A DNA stretch of 64,000 bases from Lientehia sp934351765 (GCF_052118925.1 NZ_JBQKGG010000008.1:1-64000); one strand, 5' to 3'. Shown: positions 41,619 to 50,947, counted from the first letter of the stretch. The notes: generated by a model not told the origin, from the sequence alone. Numbers and translations: made by a program.

Positions 41619-41648
41619 AAAACCGCCCGGAACCGAATCGGTCCGGGC
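41619..41648 (-). terminator. Terminator downstream of tmRNA
   Basis: GCCCGGAACCGAATCGG pairs with itself and TCCGGGC to form a stable stem (41625-41648), followed by TTTTC on the minus strand. It lies about 120 bases beyond the mature tmRNA 3' end. Between them an ATCCCAA/TTGGGAT inverted repeat is also visible. Confidence 0.55.
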
Positions 41649-41769
41649 AGGTCTGTCCAGGAGTCGAAATTTCTGATCCCAACGGCAATCGAACATATGT
41701 CTGATCACCTTTGGGATTACCTTTCGATTACCATGTGCCCAAAAGCCATGGTTTTCATCCATTTTCTAA

Positions 41770-42115
41770 TGGACCTGAGGGGAATCGAACCCCTGTCCGA
41801 AAGTCCTTCCAGCCAGGTTTCTTCCATCACAGTCTCTCTACGGACATTCCCTCACATGAATGCCGAAAGACAGGCTTCCATGCTCAGTAGCTTCATCAGA
41901 TCTTCCACCTCTGCAAAGCTTAGGAGGCGAAGTTCCCCGCATCGTCGATGCCGGTTACTTAAGCTGCGGGAGACCTAAGGCCGACAGCTGCAATTAAGCA
42001 GCGTACGCTAACTGTTCGTCTGCGTTTATATTTAGGTTTCCATGTTGGTGACGCAGTCATGGTCTACGGATGGCTTCCCAGATTTCTGAACCCCCGTCGA
42101 AACCAGTACAAGCCC
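41770..42115 (-). ncRNA. ssrA: tmRNA
   Basis: A 346-nt transfer-messenger RNA that rescues stalled ribosomes together with SmpB. The 5' end GGGCTTG pairs with CAGGTCC at the 3' end (allowing G-U), the tRNA-like T arm GGGGTTCGATTCCCC and encoded CCA are present, and the 5' side has the conserved TTTCGACGGGGG. The tag frame reads GCA GAC GAA CAG TTA GCG TAC GCT GCT TAA (42023..41994), giving ADEQLAYAA if GCA is the resume codon. smpB lies 10 kb away at 52235. Confidence 0.95.
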
Positions 42116-42226
42116 TGGTTTGTGAAGAATCAGTATTGACATTATAAGCCGGAGCGCCCGGATTGTCAACCCCGCAGCGTCCGGCTTTTTTGTTTTTTTC
42201 TATTTTTTTTGAATTCTTTATAAATA

Positions 42227-43321
42227 TTAGATTTTTTTCAGCTTTTCTCCCGCAGCCCTAAAAAGCTCCTCCATACGGCGATTGCAGGAGCCGATGGGCA
42301 CACCTGCATCGATGACCCGGTCACAGGACTGAACCAGCTTCAGTGCCTCCGAAAATGCTTGGTCGCTGATCTCCTGAAACGGGGTCTCGGAAACGACTCT
42401 TGACGCCAGAACCCTGGCCAGCCGGTAATCCAGATCGTTCTCGTAAAGAATGGCCGCCGCAAAGGGGATCTGCTCCTTCTGAAGTCTGCGGTAGACCGGG
42501 ATTCCCGTCCCGCAGGCTGAAAGCACCAGTACCTGCGGCTCTCCCAGAATCCCCGGAAGCTCGATGCTTCCGAAGCAGGGATCGTAGGATCCGTTATCGA
42601 TCTCATACAGTTCCCGTATGATCTCCTCCCGGAAGATCTCCTCCGGCCGGCCGTAATGGGAAATATATTCACCCTTGACGCAGAGGATCTTATCAGAAAC
42701 CTTCTGGGCCAGATCGATCTCATGGAGGGACATGACCACCGTGATCTGCTTCTCCCTCGCCATGGTGTTCAGAATGGACAGAAGCTCCAGCTTGTGGCGG
42801 ATATCCAGAAACGAGGTAGGCTCATCTAAAATGATGATCTCCGGCTCCTGGCAGATGGCTCTGGCCAGCAGGACTCTTTGGCGCTGTCCGTCACTGATGG
42901 CATTAAAATCCCGGCTTCCCAGATTCTCTGCATGGACGGCGCACATGGCGTCCTCCACCTTTTTCTCGTCCTCCCGGCTCAGAATCCCCAGTCGTCCCGT
43001 ATAGGGATAACGGCCGGTGGCAACAATGTCATGACAGGTCATCAGCTCCGGCTTCATGCGCTCCGTCAGAACCACCGCCATTTTCGTGGAAAGGCTCTTA
43101 TAAGACATGGAACCGATATCATTCTGATCCAGAACGGCTTTTCCGCCGATGAGCTTCAGCTGTCTGGTAATGCTCTTTAAGATCGTGGATTTTCCGGAGC
43201 CGTTGGGGCCGATGAGGGTCACGATCTCCCCCTTCCGGATCCCGATATTGATATCATGGATCAGCGGGGTTCCGTCATAGCCCACCTCCAGATTTTCCAG
43301 CTTCAGATAATACTCTTCCAT
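42227..43321 (-). CDS. btuD: Cobalamin/corrinoid ABC transporter, ATP-binding protein
   Basis: A 364-residue ATPase of the FecE/BtuD group. The N-terminal 250 residues hold Walker A GPNGSGKST (38-46), signature SDGQRQRVLLARA (143-155) and Walker B EIIILDEPTSFLD, with H-loop MSLHEIDLA. About 110 extra C-terminal residues (252-364) contain LSACGTGIPVYRRLQ and RVIDAGVPIGSCNRRMEEL; I do not recognise this domain. ATG 43321 overlaps the permease stop (TGATG). The cobalamin riboswitch at the head of the operon points to corrinoid uptake; by protein family alone a siderophore would also fit. Confidence 0.88.
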   Translation of the reverse strand: MEEYYLKLENLEVGYDGTPLIHDINIGIRKGEIVTLIGPNGSGKSTILKSITRQLKLIGGKAVLDQNDIGSMSYKSLSTKMAVVLTERMKPELMTCHDIVATGRYPYTGRLGILSREDEKKVEDAMCAVHAENLGSRDFNAISDGQRQRVLLARAICQEPEIIILDEPTSFLDIRHKLELLSILNTMAREKQITVVMSLHEIDLAQKVSDKILCVKGEYISHYGRPEEIFREEIIRELYEIDNGSYDPCFGSIELPGILGEPQVLVLSACGTGIPVYRRLQKEQIPFAAAILYENDLDYRLARVLASRVVSETPFQEISDQAFSEALKLVQSCDRVIDAGVPIGSCNRRMEELFRAAGEKLKKI

Positions 43322-44361
43322 CAGCGCTTTCCTTTCTGCCGTTTTAACATCATAAAGATCACGATAGGCGCACCGAACACCGAGGTTACCGTGCTGATGT
43401 TCAGCTCCAACGGTGCAAAGGCAATTCTGGCAATGAGATCGCACAGCATACAGAACACGGCTCCGCCTAAGAATGTTCCCGGGATCACCACCAGAGGCCG
43501 CGAGGTGCCGAGACACTGCTTGATCAGATACGGCACGGCAATCCCGACAAAGGAAATGGGGCCGGCAAAGGCCGTCACACAGGCTGACAGAATACTGGAC
43601 AACAGGATCAGTGCCACCCGGAACGCCTTAATATTAACCCCCATGCTCTGTGCATAAGCCTCACCAAGCTGATACGCGCCGATGGGCTTGGACAAGAAAA
43701 ATGTGATGCAGACCGTAATCCCGACCACCACTGCCGCCACTGCCACATTGCTCCAGCTCATGCCCGAAAAGCTGCCCTGGGACCAGCCGTGAAGATTCAC
43801 GATATCAGAATCCTCTGCAAAGGTAATCACAAAATCCGTAACCGCAGAGCAGATATACCCGACCATGATACCGGCCACCAGAAGCGTCGCCATGTGGCGC
43901 AGCCTTCTTGAAAACAGCAGGATAAACCCGATCGTGATCAGGGATCCGATAAACGCCGCCAGGATCAGCGTGTAAGAGGAAACCGTCCGGAATTTCTCCA
44001 GAAAATAAATCATGGTCAATGCCACCACCATCTTCGCACCGGAAGAGATTCCCAGCACGAACGGCCCGGCAATCGGATTTTCAAAAAAGGTCTGCAGCAG
44101 AAAACCGGAAAGGGACAGCGCCCCTCCCAGCAATGCCGCCATGAGGATCCGGGGCAGGCGGATCTTCCAGATGATGTTATACTCTGTCTGGGAGCCTCCG
44201 CCCTTAAAGATGATCCGGAGGATCTCCGGAACAGAAATATCCACATTCCCCGTATTGATATTCAGCACCGTGATGGCCAGAAAGGCTGCGGTCAGAACGG
44301 CGAACACCAGCACATAACGCGAGCGCCGTTTAAAATTTTCCATGTGAAAGTTCTGCTGCAT
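43321..44361 (-). CDS. btuC: Cobalamin/corrinoid ABC transporter, permease
   Basis: A 346-residue FecCD/BtuC-type permease with about ten membrane helices. Family stretches are visible: RLPRILMAALLGGALSLSG (about 68), PFVLGISSGAKMV (about 98), the coupling region GEAYAQSMGV (about 232) and GPISFVGIAVPYLIKQ (about 268). It forms the homodimeric channel for the substrate passed on by the lipoprotein upstream. It lies 12 bases after that gene and overlaps btuD by one base. Confidence 0.9.
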   Translation of the reverse strand: MQQNFHMENFKRRSRYVLVFAVLTAAFLAITVLNINTGNVDISVPEILRIIFKGGGSQTEYNIIWKIRLPRILMAALLGGALSLSGFLLQTFFENPIAGPFVLGISSGAKMVVALTMIYFLEKFRTVSSYTLILAAFIGSLITIGFILLFSRRLRHMATLLVAGIMVGYICSAVTDFVITFAEDSDIVNLHGWSQGSFSGMSWSNVAVAAVVVGITVCITFFLSKPIGAYQLGEAYAQSMGVNIKAFRVALILLSSILSACVTAFAGPISFVGIAVPYLIKQCLGTSRPLVVIPGTFLGGAVFCMLCDLIARIAFAPLELNISTVTSVFGAPIVIFMMLKRQKGKR

Positions 44362-44373
44362 ATCATTCCTCTT

Positions 44374-45633
44374 TTACTGTACTTTTGTTAAGAAGGTCAT
44401 CTGGGAAGCGTCCCCGTCTGTCAGCATGAGATTCAGGTCGCGGATCAGCTCTCCGACGATGTCAGTTGCCTGATACAGGGATTTTCCTGTTGTCCAGACA
44501 TTCCCCTCTTTTACGGCCTTGAAATCTGCAAACAGCTCGCTCTTGCCGATCAGCTCATCCATGCTCTGGATGGGCGAATCAATGGCCGCATTATATACCA
44601 GATAGTCGGCGTTGACTGCCGTTGCATAAAATTCCTCCATAGACAGGGAAACGTTGGTTTTTCCGGAATCGTCCGCCAGATCCGCGAAGACATAGCGGCC
44701 GCCGGCAATCTCGATCATCTTGGGAATATAATCGGTTGCCTTCCGTACAACCACGGAGCCATCGGTGCTCACATAGAAGAACGCCACCGTTTTCTCGGTG
44801 TTCTGGAAATCCTTCAGGTCACTGATGACCTTTGTCTGCTCCTCAAAGAACTGCTCTGCTTCGCTTACCTTGTCGGTAAGGACACCATAAACCTTGATCC
44901 ACTCGGTTCTTCCCAGCGGATGGGTCTCATAGCTGGATCGGTCGATGAATACCGGAATATCCAGCATTTCGATCATCTCCTGAACCTTGGGCGTGTGAAG
45001 GATCATGGTGGACTCAATGGCCAGATTACAGCCCTCGTCTACCAGAAGCTCATAATCCGGCTCGCTGTACTTTCCGGCATAAAGAATCTTTCCGTCGTTC
45101 ATGGCAGTCACCGCATCCTCAATATACCAGCCGGATGCCTGAGTTCCGCTTAACCGGATCGAATCCAGGGCATCGATGGAATCAAACAATGCCATGGCAG
45201 AGGTGGCCGCCAGATAGATCTTATTTAACGGCTTCTGGAGCACGATGATGTCCGGATCCAGCCCCTCCGGTGCTTCCTTCCCGTCGGGAACCACCAGATA
45301 TCTGGCGCTGTCATGAACATCGATCAGAGAATAGCCGCCCTCATAATTGTATACATCAAAGCACTCCGCATAGGTCAGCTCCATGGTGGATTCATAAGTC
45401 AGTCCGGGAAGCTCCGGTGCATTTTCGTCTTTCTGAGCTGCCTTGCTGCTTTCCTCAGCTTCCGTTTCTCCGTCCGCCTTTGATTCGCTTTCCTTTGTTT
45501 CCGCTGCTTCGGCCGTCGTCTCGGCCGCAGCCTTTGTGGTCTCTGTATTTTCTGCCGTCCGGCTGCCGCAGCCCCCCAGAAGGAGGACTGCTGACAGGGC
45601 CAGAGCGGTCAGGCGATAAAACTTCTTTCTCAT
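44374..45633 (-). CDS. btuF: Corrinoid ABC transporter, substrate-binding lipoprotein
   Basis: A 419-residue lipoprotein (lipobox LLGGC, Cys22) with an acidic Thr/Glu/Ala linker to about residue 70 and a two-lobed TroA/BtuF-type domain. The N-lobe runs from ELPGLTYESTMELTYAECFD to about 260, a long helix follows, and the C-lobe begins at EKTVAFFYVS. Its ATG overlaps the stop of the giant surface gene by four bases (ATGA). The N-lobe is clearly related to the C-terminal part of that protein. Corrinoid is the likely ligand given the B12 riboswitch; this is inferred from context. Confidence 0.87.
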   Translation of the reverse strand: MRKKFYRLTALALSAVLLLGGCGSRTAENTETTKAAAETTAEAAETKESESKADGETEAEESSKAAQKDENAPELPGLTYESTMELTYAECFDVYNYEGGYSLIDVHDSARYLVVPDGKEAPEGLDPDIIVLQKPLNKIYLAATSAMALFDSIDALDSIRLSGTQASGWYIEDAVTAMNDGKILYAGKYSEPDYELLVDEGCNLAIESTMILHTPKVQEMIEMLDIPVFIDRSSYETHPLGRTEWIKVYGVLTDKVSEAEQFFEEQTKVISDLKDFQNTEKTVAFFYVSTDGSVVVRKATDYIPKMIEIAGGRYVFADLADDSGKTNVSLSMEEFYATAVNADYLVYNAAIDSPIQSMDELIGKSELFADFKAVKEGNVWTTGKSLYQATDIVGELIRDLNLMLTDGDASQMTFLTKVQ

Positions 45634-48600
45634 GATCTGCTCTCCTGCTGCTTTGCTTCTTTCACGGCATCCTGGAACAGCTCGTCTGTTTTTTCCTCAC
45701 AGCCGAACAGGACACCATAAACCTTGATCCACTCGTATTTTGCAAGATCCGTCTTTTCATCTGCGGAACGGTCCACGATCACCGGAATGTCAAACATGGC
45801 AAACTTCTCAGTCAGATCCTCATAAAGCTTTGTCTGTGCTTCCACAGAAAGAGGCTCATCGGTTTCCTCCGTTTCGCCTGCGGCTGCCTTGTCGGTTTTT
45901 GTTCCGGTCACAGCCTTTGCTTCAGTCTTTGTCCTGTCTGCATTCTCGGTACCGGTTTCTTCCTCCCTGGGAAGAAGCTCTGCCGGCATAAGAGCCAGAT
46001 TGACTTCCTGCTTGATCAGAGTCTTAAAGTCTGGCATATCAAAGAGTCCGCCATAAACGATCTCTGCCGTCTTTTCGCCCTGCTCTGCTTCCATCTTCTG
46101 AACGATCTCGGGAACCTGGCACTCCTCCTTCTCCATGCCGACTGCTGCCACCATGTCTAACAGACCCAGCTCCTTCATGGTCTCCAGAAGTGTTTCGTCA
46201 GCCACATAGGCCTTCCGCTCTGTGATCCATTCTTCTTCATCGCTCTTCTTCTCAGAAGCAGATTCCTTATTCTTTGTATCGTCCTTCTTTGTATCAGAGG
46301 TCCCGTCTGCATCCTCGTCCTTCTCAGGCATCTGAACCAGGATCATGTCGTCCTCCAGACCAACAGGAACCTCCACGCCGGCCGGGATCAGCAGATATTT
46401 TACCACATTGCCCTTATAGAGCTCTGCGGCCTTTTCTGCCTCGCTGGGAACCAGCTCCTCACCGTCCACGATATCGCTGTCAGCCGCCTGTCCGGAGAAA
46501 TCTTCTGTTTCTTCGGCAGCATCTGTCTTCTTGCTTTCCGTCTGATCTGCCTTGTTATCTGCCGTGCTCTCGGACTCCTCAGACTCCTGTTTTTCCGGAT
46601 CTCTTGCCGTATCCTTTGTGGTATCGATCTCCAGAAGCACAATCCCCTGATCATAATGATAAATCTTAAAATACTCGGCATAATCCAGCTTGGTCTCGGA
46701 CTGATACTCCAGACCAATGATCTCCGGTGCTTCCTCATCCAGCTTCTTGTTGCTGTTCTCCCCGATGGACTGTGCTCCGTCCACAGCCAGATATACGAAG
46801 ATGCTGTATTCGATCTCATGGGCCGCGCTCATCTTCGTGGTCATGCCGATAATCTTGTTATTCTTATTTAATGCAATGGGAATCGTAACCATTGCCGATC
46901 CGCCGCTCTTTGTGGTGTAATAGGTGTTTCCGCTTGCCTTTACATACTGATAGGAGCTGCTGCTGAATACCAGTGTCGCATAAGCCTGACCGTTCTTCAC
47001 GGTAATCTTGTTGCAGGAGATCCGAACCTTTCCGGTTCCGCCAGACCAGGAAAACTTGTCGGGTTTATATACGCCGTCCGCCAGTCCGGTCGCGCTGTCC
47101 ACCTTAGCTGTAGAACCGCTGGTATCGGATTCATACTTGGATTCATGATCTTCCTTGCCGTCATTGTCCGGAATCGTATTGTTTCCGTTATCAGTTCCGT
47201 TGTTTCCGGGCTCGGACGGCTTTGTCGGATTCGAAGGATCCGCAGGCTTTGTATTATCCACATCACCGATCTTCTTCAGGGTATCGGAGTTAAAGGTCAG
47301 GATCCGGTCATACCAGATTTTATTTTTTGTCGAATATGCAGCCACGGAAATTCCCTTGTCCAGTGCTTCCACCGGTACGGTATAGGTATATTTTCCATCG
47401 GCATCCGTCACAAATGGAATCCACCTGGATGCTGCCGCAGCGGCTGCCTCCTCCTTGGTTCCCATATACAAATAACCGTATCCGGTTCCGCTTAAGGTCA
47501 GAACCGCGCTCATCTTTCCATCTTTAACGGTCAGCACACAGTTCACCACGCGGAACATGGCGGCGCTGGAGGTAACATCCATGGTGTAGATGCCGTCTGC
47601 CGGAACATTCACGCCGGGATTCGGATCGACCGGATTGGGATCAACCGGATCCGGAAGGTCCCCTGTCTTCGGCAGGATTCCGTTAATATGAAGCGTTCCT
47701 GCCTTGACTGCCCAGGTACCGCTCTTGGACAGATGCACCACGTAATTCAGATCCTTTCCGAGATCTGCGGTGGGAATCGTAAAGGTAAAGCTCTTATATC
47801 CGCTGGCAATATCAGAACGATCCACGGCTTCTGCCGCTTTCGCATTCTTTTCCGAATCCGGATCGAACACTTCGCCGATATACAGCTTGTCATAATTTCC
47901 TGCCTGGGTAACCATGGTCACCGTCGCGGTATCGCCCTTGATGGTAAGACTGCTCTCCCGCTCAAAATTCAGGCTGTAGGTATTGCTTGCCGGATAAGCC
48001 GATCCGTAAAGATCATAAATACCGTCTGCAGAAGTATTGGCATTTCCGGCCAGGTTGGGAATGCTGATAAACAAGTCTCTCGCATACGTAAACCAGCTGT
48101 TTGCGGTTCCCGGTGTCACCGGAATATTCATGCCCTGCTTTTCTGCCGGAACCGTAAAGGTAAAGGTTGTCAGACCGGTTTCCGCCGAATAGCTTCCACT
48201 GATCACCGGTGTTTTATTGGAATCCGCCTGGACCCCGAGGTAGAGACGGTCATACTCTTTTCCGGTCACATTCAGGGTTACGATCACGGAATCACCCTTT
48301 AATACTGCCTTGGAGCTCTGGATATTCAGCTTCTTGGAGGCAGTTCCTGTTCCGCCCTCTGTCAGTCTGATCTCATTTTCTGCGGTGGGAATGGTTTCAA
48401 TTCCCTCATCAGGAATATAGATCCAGAGATCCTGGTTTGTGTACCAGCTTCCGTCCTTCACTTTATGGAGAGCTACAGGCAGAACCGCACCCTTCTGGCT
48501 CTTCGGTACGCGGAATGTGAAGCTCCATCCACCATCCGTCAGTTCTGTTCCCCGGATCACCGGAGTCTTATTTTCCTCATCATTTTCCCCGAGATACAGC

Positions 48601-50519
48601 TCATCAAACGATGTATTTTTTGTGGTAATGGTGATTTCCAGCTCATCGCCATCCTCTACAACCCTGGAATCAGCGATTTTAAACATTGTGAACACCGCGC
48701 CGCTGTTCTTTACTACGCAGACAGCTGTTCCGGTCACGGCCGGTGCCGTCGCGATCACCGCACTGACAGAATTGGTAGTCACCGTTGTTCCGGTGCTGTC
48801 TGTGATCCGGCAGCGATAGCTTCCTGCCATCGCCTCGCTCATAGTAAATCCATAAGAAGCGGTCTGTGCACCGTCTCCGTCACAGTTTACCCATTCGGTT
48901 CCATTGTTCTTCTGCCACTGATAGGACAGGGTCACGCCCGCTTCTCCTGCTGCCTCAACCGAAAGTGTTACAGGCTTTCCTGCCTTAACGGTTACATCCT
49001 TGGGCTGAGTCGTAATATTGATCACCGAAGGCTTCTTGAAATCGGAAAGCTTCGGAAGCTTAAACGCCAGCGAACTTGTAACACTCCAGGTTCCCTTGGA
49101 AGCACTTCTCGGGACAAAGTGGACTTCTCCTCCTGCCATGGAAACAGGTACCGTAAAGGTAAACTTCTGAAGCTTGTCGCTCATAGTCGGATCCTCTGCC
49201 CCAAGAACGACCGGCTCCTTCGTTTCATCATTCCGGTCTCCGATATAAATTGCATCATAGGAGAATTTTCCACTGCTGGCAGGCTTCACCCAAATACTTA
49301 CCTCCAGACGGTCTCCCTTTACCGTAACCCTTGATGCACCGATTTTAAACATCGAATAGACCTGTCCGGGCTTCTTGGTATCATCACTCGCATAAACAGC
49401 GGATACTCCATCATCGGAAACATATCCCTCCTGTTCGCTTGCCACGCTTACCTGTACGTTCTCGGAAACGGTTCCGATCTTTCCCTCAGCTGTTACCTTG
49501 CAGCGGTACAGACCGGCCGTCTCAGCACTCATGGTAAATTCATAAACTGCCACATTGGCTCCCTGACAGTCTGTCCAGGTCGCACCGTTGTCGCTGCTCT
49601 TCTGCCACTGGTAAGAGGCCGTTCCGGCAGCTGCCACGGAAAGCGAAACTGTTTCTCCGCTCTTCTTCGATGCTGCCTCCGGCTGCTTTGTCAAAGTTGT
49701 TACATCCGGAATGCTGAGCCAGAGCTCATTATCATTCCAGGTTCCCTTATCTGAACGATACAGGGTAACGGGAATCCAGGTATTTTTCTTTGATAACGGT
49801 ACCTGGATTGTAAACGTCACGGGACTTCCGCTTCCGCTGTACTGTACGGTCTTCCCTTCATCACTCTTTAAACCAAGATAGATTCCATCGAAAACTTTTT
49901 TTCTGCCTGTATGAAAGGTGATCTCAATCTGATCTCCTTTTACCGTGCAGACCGCATCTGTGATCGGAAACATCCCGTATTCGCTGTATCCGTCCTCGGA
50001 CTCAGGATTACTTTTCAGCACATTAACACCGGTAATCGCCATAGTCGGTGCCACTGCAAGTCCTGTCTCCCTTGCTGCGAAAAGTGCGATCTCCTCAATG
50101 GTCTCCGCTGCATCAGCTGCAGTTTTCTGTATCTTCTTTACTTCTTCTTTTCGTACAGATGCTGTCGGCTGCACCGTTTCCGCTTCTGCCTCCGTCGGTT
50201 CTTCTGCGGTCTCCGTCTCTGCATCTGTTTCCGTTTTGGTTTCTTCTGGGTCTGTTTCTCCGGCTTCTGTCTCCACGGAAGACTCTGTTTCCGGAACCGT
50301 TTCCACAGTCTCAGATTCTTTCGTTTCCGGTTCTGTCCCGGTTTCTTCCTCCGGTTTCTGCTCCGGTGCTTTTGTTTCCTCCGGTATTGTCTCTTCCTCG
50401 GCTGCCGTTTCAGATTCTTCCAAAACCGACGATGACGATGCCCTTACATAGGAAACCGGAGAAAGCGCCATAGAGCAGGACAGCAGCAGAGCCAGAATAC
50501 TCATGCCTCTACGTTTCAT
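45630..50519 (-). CDS. Giant secreted multi-domain protein of the B12-riboswitch operon
   Basis: A 1,629-residue exported protein. Layout: signal peptide (1-27); acidic Glu/Thr-rich linker (28-150); seven related beta-rich modules at about 160-272, 380-490, 600-705, 725-822, 832-947, 974-1080 and 1147-1246, with a shared pattern VKGDxxxVT, YDxLYLG, FTFTVP and GTW or WY; two Ig-like modules (278-355, 503-590, each with SYQWQK and YRC); and a C-terminal stretch (1264-1629) like the N-lobe of the next gene's BtuF, with acidic insertions. Modules six and seven resemble NEAT-like domains. No LPXTG or S-layer anchor is seen. It is first in the operon, and I infer a role in capturing corrinoids at the surface. 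The start at 50519 has CAGGAGG upstream. Confidence 0.82.
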   Translation of the reverse strand: MKRRGMSILALLLSCSMALSPVSYVRASSSSVLEESETAAEEETIPEETKAPEQKPEEETGTEPETKESETVETVPETESSVETEAGETDPEETKTETDAETETAEEPTEAEAETVQPTASVRKEEVKKIQKTAADAAETIEEIALFAARETGLAVAPTMAITGVNVLKSNPESEDGYSEYGMFPITDAVCTVKGDQIEITFHTGRKKVFDGIYLGLKSDEGKTVQYSGSGSPVTFTIQVPLSKKNTWIPVTLYRSDKGTWNDNELWLSIPDVTTLTKQPEAASKKSGETVSLSVAAAGTASYQWQKSSDNGATWTDCQGANVAVYEFTMSAETAGLYRCKVTAEGKIGTVSENVQVSVASEQEGYVSDDGVSAVYASDDTKKPGQVYSMFKIGASRVTVKGDRLEVSIWVKPASSGKFSYDAIYIGDRNDETKEPVVLGAEDPTMSDKLQKFTFTVPVSMAGGEVHFVPRSASKGTWSVTSSLAFKLPKLSDFKKPSVINITTQPKDVTVKAGKPVTLSVEAAGEAGVTLSYQWQKNNGTEWVNCDGDGAQTASYGFTMSEAMAGSYRCRITDSTGTTVTTNSVSAVIATAPAVTGTAVCVVKNSGAVFTMFKIADSRVVEDGDELEITITTKNTSFDELYLGENDEENKTPVIRGTELTDGGWSFTFRVPKSQKGAVLPVALHKVKDGSWYTNQDLWIYIPDEGIETIPTAENEIRLTEGGTGTASKKLNIQSSKAVLKGDSVIVTLNVTGKEYDRLYLGVQADSNKTPVISGSYSAETGLTTFTFTVPAEKQGMNIPVTPGTANSWFTYARDLFISIPNLAGNANTSADGIYDLYGSAYPASNTYSLNFERESSLTIKGDTATVTMVTQAGNYDKLYIGEVFDPDSEKNAKAAEAVDRSDIASGYKSFTFTIPTADLGKDLNYVVHLSKSGTWAVKAGTLHINGILPKTGDLPDPVDPNPVDPNPGVNVPADGIYTMDVTSSAAMFRVVNCVLTVKDGKMSAVLTLSGTGYGYLYMGTKEEAAAAAASRWIPFVTDADGKYTYTVPVEALDKGISVAAYSTKNKIWYDRILTFNSDTLKKIGDVDNTKPADPSNPTKPSEPGNNGTDNGNNTIPDNDGKEDHESKYESDTSGSTAKVDSATGLADGVYKPDKFSWSGGTGKVRISCNKITVKNGQAYATLVFSSSSYQYVKASGNTYYTTKSGGSAMVTIPIALNKNNKIIGMTTKMSAAHEIEYSIFVYLAVDGAQSIGENSNKKLDEEAPEIIGLEYQSETKLDYAEYFKIYHYDQGIVLLEIDTTKDTARDPEKQESEESESTADNKADQTESKKTDAAEETEDFSGQAADSDIVDGEELVPSEAEKAAELYKGNVVKYLLIPAGVEVPVGLEDDMILVQMPEKDEDADGTSDTKKDDTKNKESASEKKSDEEEWITERKAYVADETLLETMKELGLLDMVAAVGMEKEECQVPEIVQKMEAEQGEKTAEIVYGGLFDMPDFKTLIKQEVNLALMPAELLPREEETGTENADRTKTEAKAVTGTKTDKAAAGETEETDEPLSVEAQTKLYEDLTEKFAMFDIPVIVDRSADEKTDLAKYEWIKVYGVLFGCEEKTDELFQDAVKEAKQQESRS

Positions 50520-50544
50520 AATTCCTCCTGTCTGTGTCATTGCA

Positions 50545-50572
50545 CAAAAATATCGGCCCCAGGAAGCGGCCG
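50545..50572 (-). terminator. Riboswitch-associated terminator
   Basis: CGGCC and GGCCG form a compact stem, followed on the minus strand by ATATTTTT. It lies between the cobalamin riboswitch and the first gene, so ligand binding could control read-through. Confidence 0.5.
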
Positions 50573-50579
50573 TGTACCC

Positions 50580-50840
50580 GTCGGTGAATCTGAATAAAAT
50601 TCGCAGCTTTATTCGATGAACCCTGTGCTTTCTTCGGAAGCAATTCACCAACCTTTTCAGCAGGTTTCCTGACTTACAGATCTTCGTTTCCCCGCGCCTT
50701 CTCATATGGACTTTCCTCCATACAATGACATCCTGCAGGTTCACTCCCTGATTACAGTGGCCGGACCGTCCGGGCTTCCCACCCGGTTCCCTTTTACCCG
50801 TATGTCTCCCGCCATACGGCACTGAAAATCCTGTGTTCTT
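50580..50840 (-). promoter_or_regulatory. Cobalamin (B12) riboswitch
   Basis: On the minus strand the leader has the conserved B12 box AAGTCAGGAAACCTGC (50676-50661) and the core parts AAAAGGGAACCGGGTGGGAA and GGCCACTGTAATCAGGGAG in the usual order. It controls the surface protein and transporter genes below it; adenosylcobalamin normally switches such operons off. The 5' and 3' limits are approximate. Confidence 0.9.
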
Positions 50841-50846
50841 CCGGGT

Positions 50847-50875
50847 ATTATAACAAATTGCTCCTGTTTTGGCAA
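50847..50875 (-). promoter_or_regulatory. Promoter of the B12 uptake operon
   Basis: On the minus strand TTGCCA (50875-50870) and a perfect TATAAT (50852-50847) are 17 bases apart, just upstream of the riboswitch. Confidence 0.75.
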
Positions 50876-50918
50876 CGGGCAAGATAAATTTTACCGGCCG
50901 CTGCCTTATAAAATCTGG

Positions 50919-50947
50919 TTGATTTTCCCGGTGCTTCTGTATATAAT
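50919..50947 (+). promoter_or_regulatory. Promoter of the UroD/MtaA-like gene
   Basis: TTGATT (50919-50924) and TATAAT (50942-50947) are 17 bases apart. The short palindrome ACTAAT-C-ATATTAGT (50957-50971) lies at the expected transcription start and could be an operator. Confidence 0.65.

Noticed and set aside
42227..45633. Iron-siderophore transporter
   Set aside because: The protein families alone would allow it, but the cobalamin riboswitch heading the operon makes corrinoid uptake the better reading.
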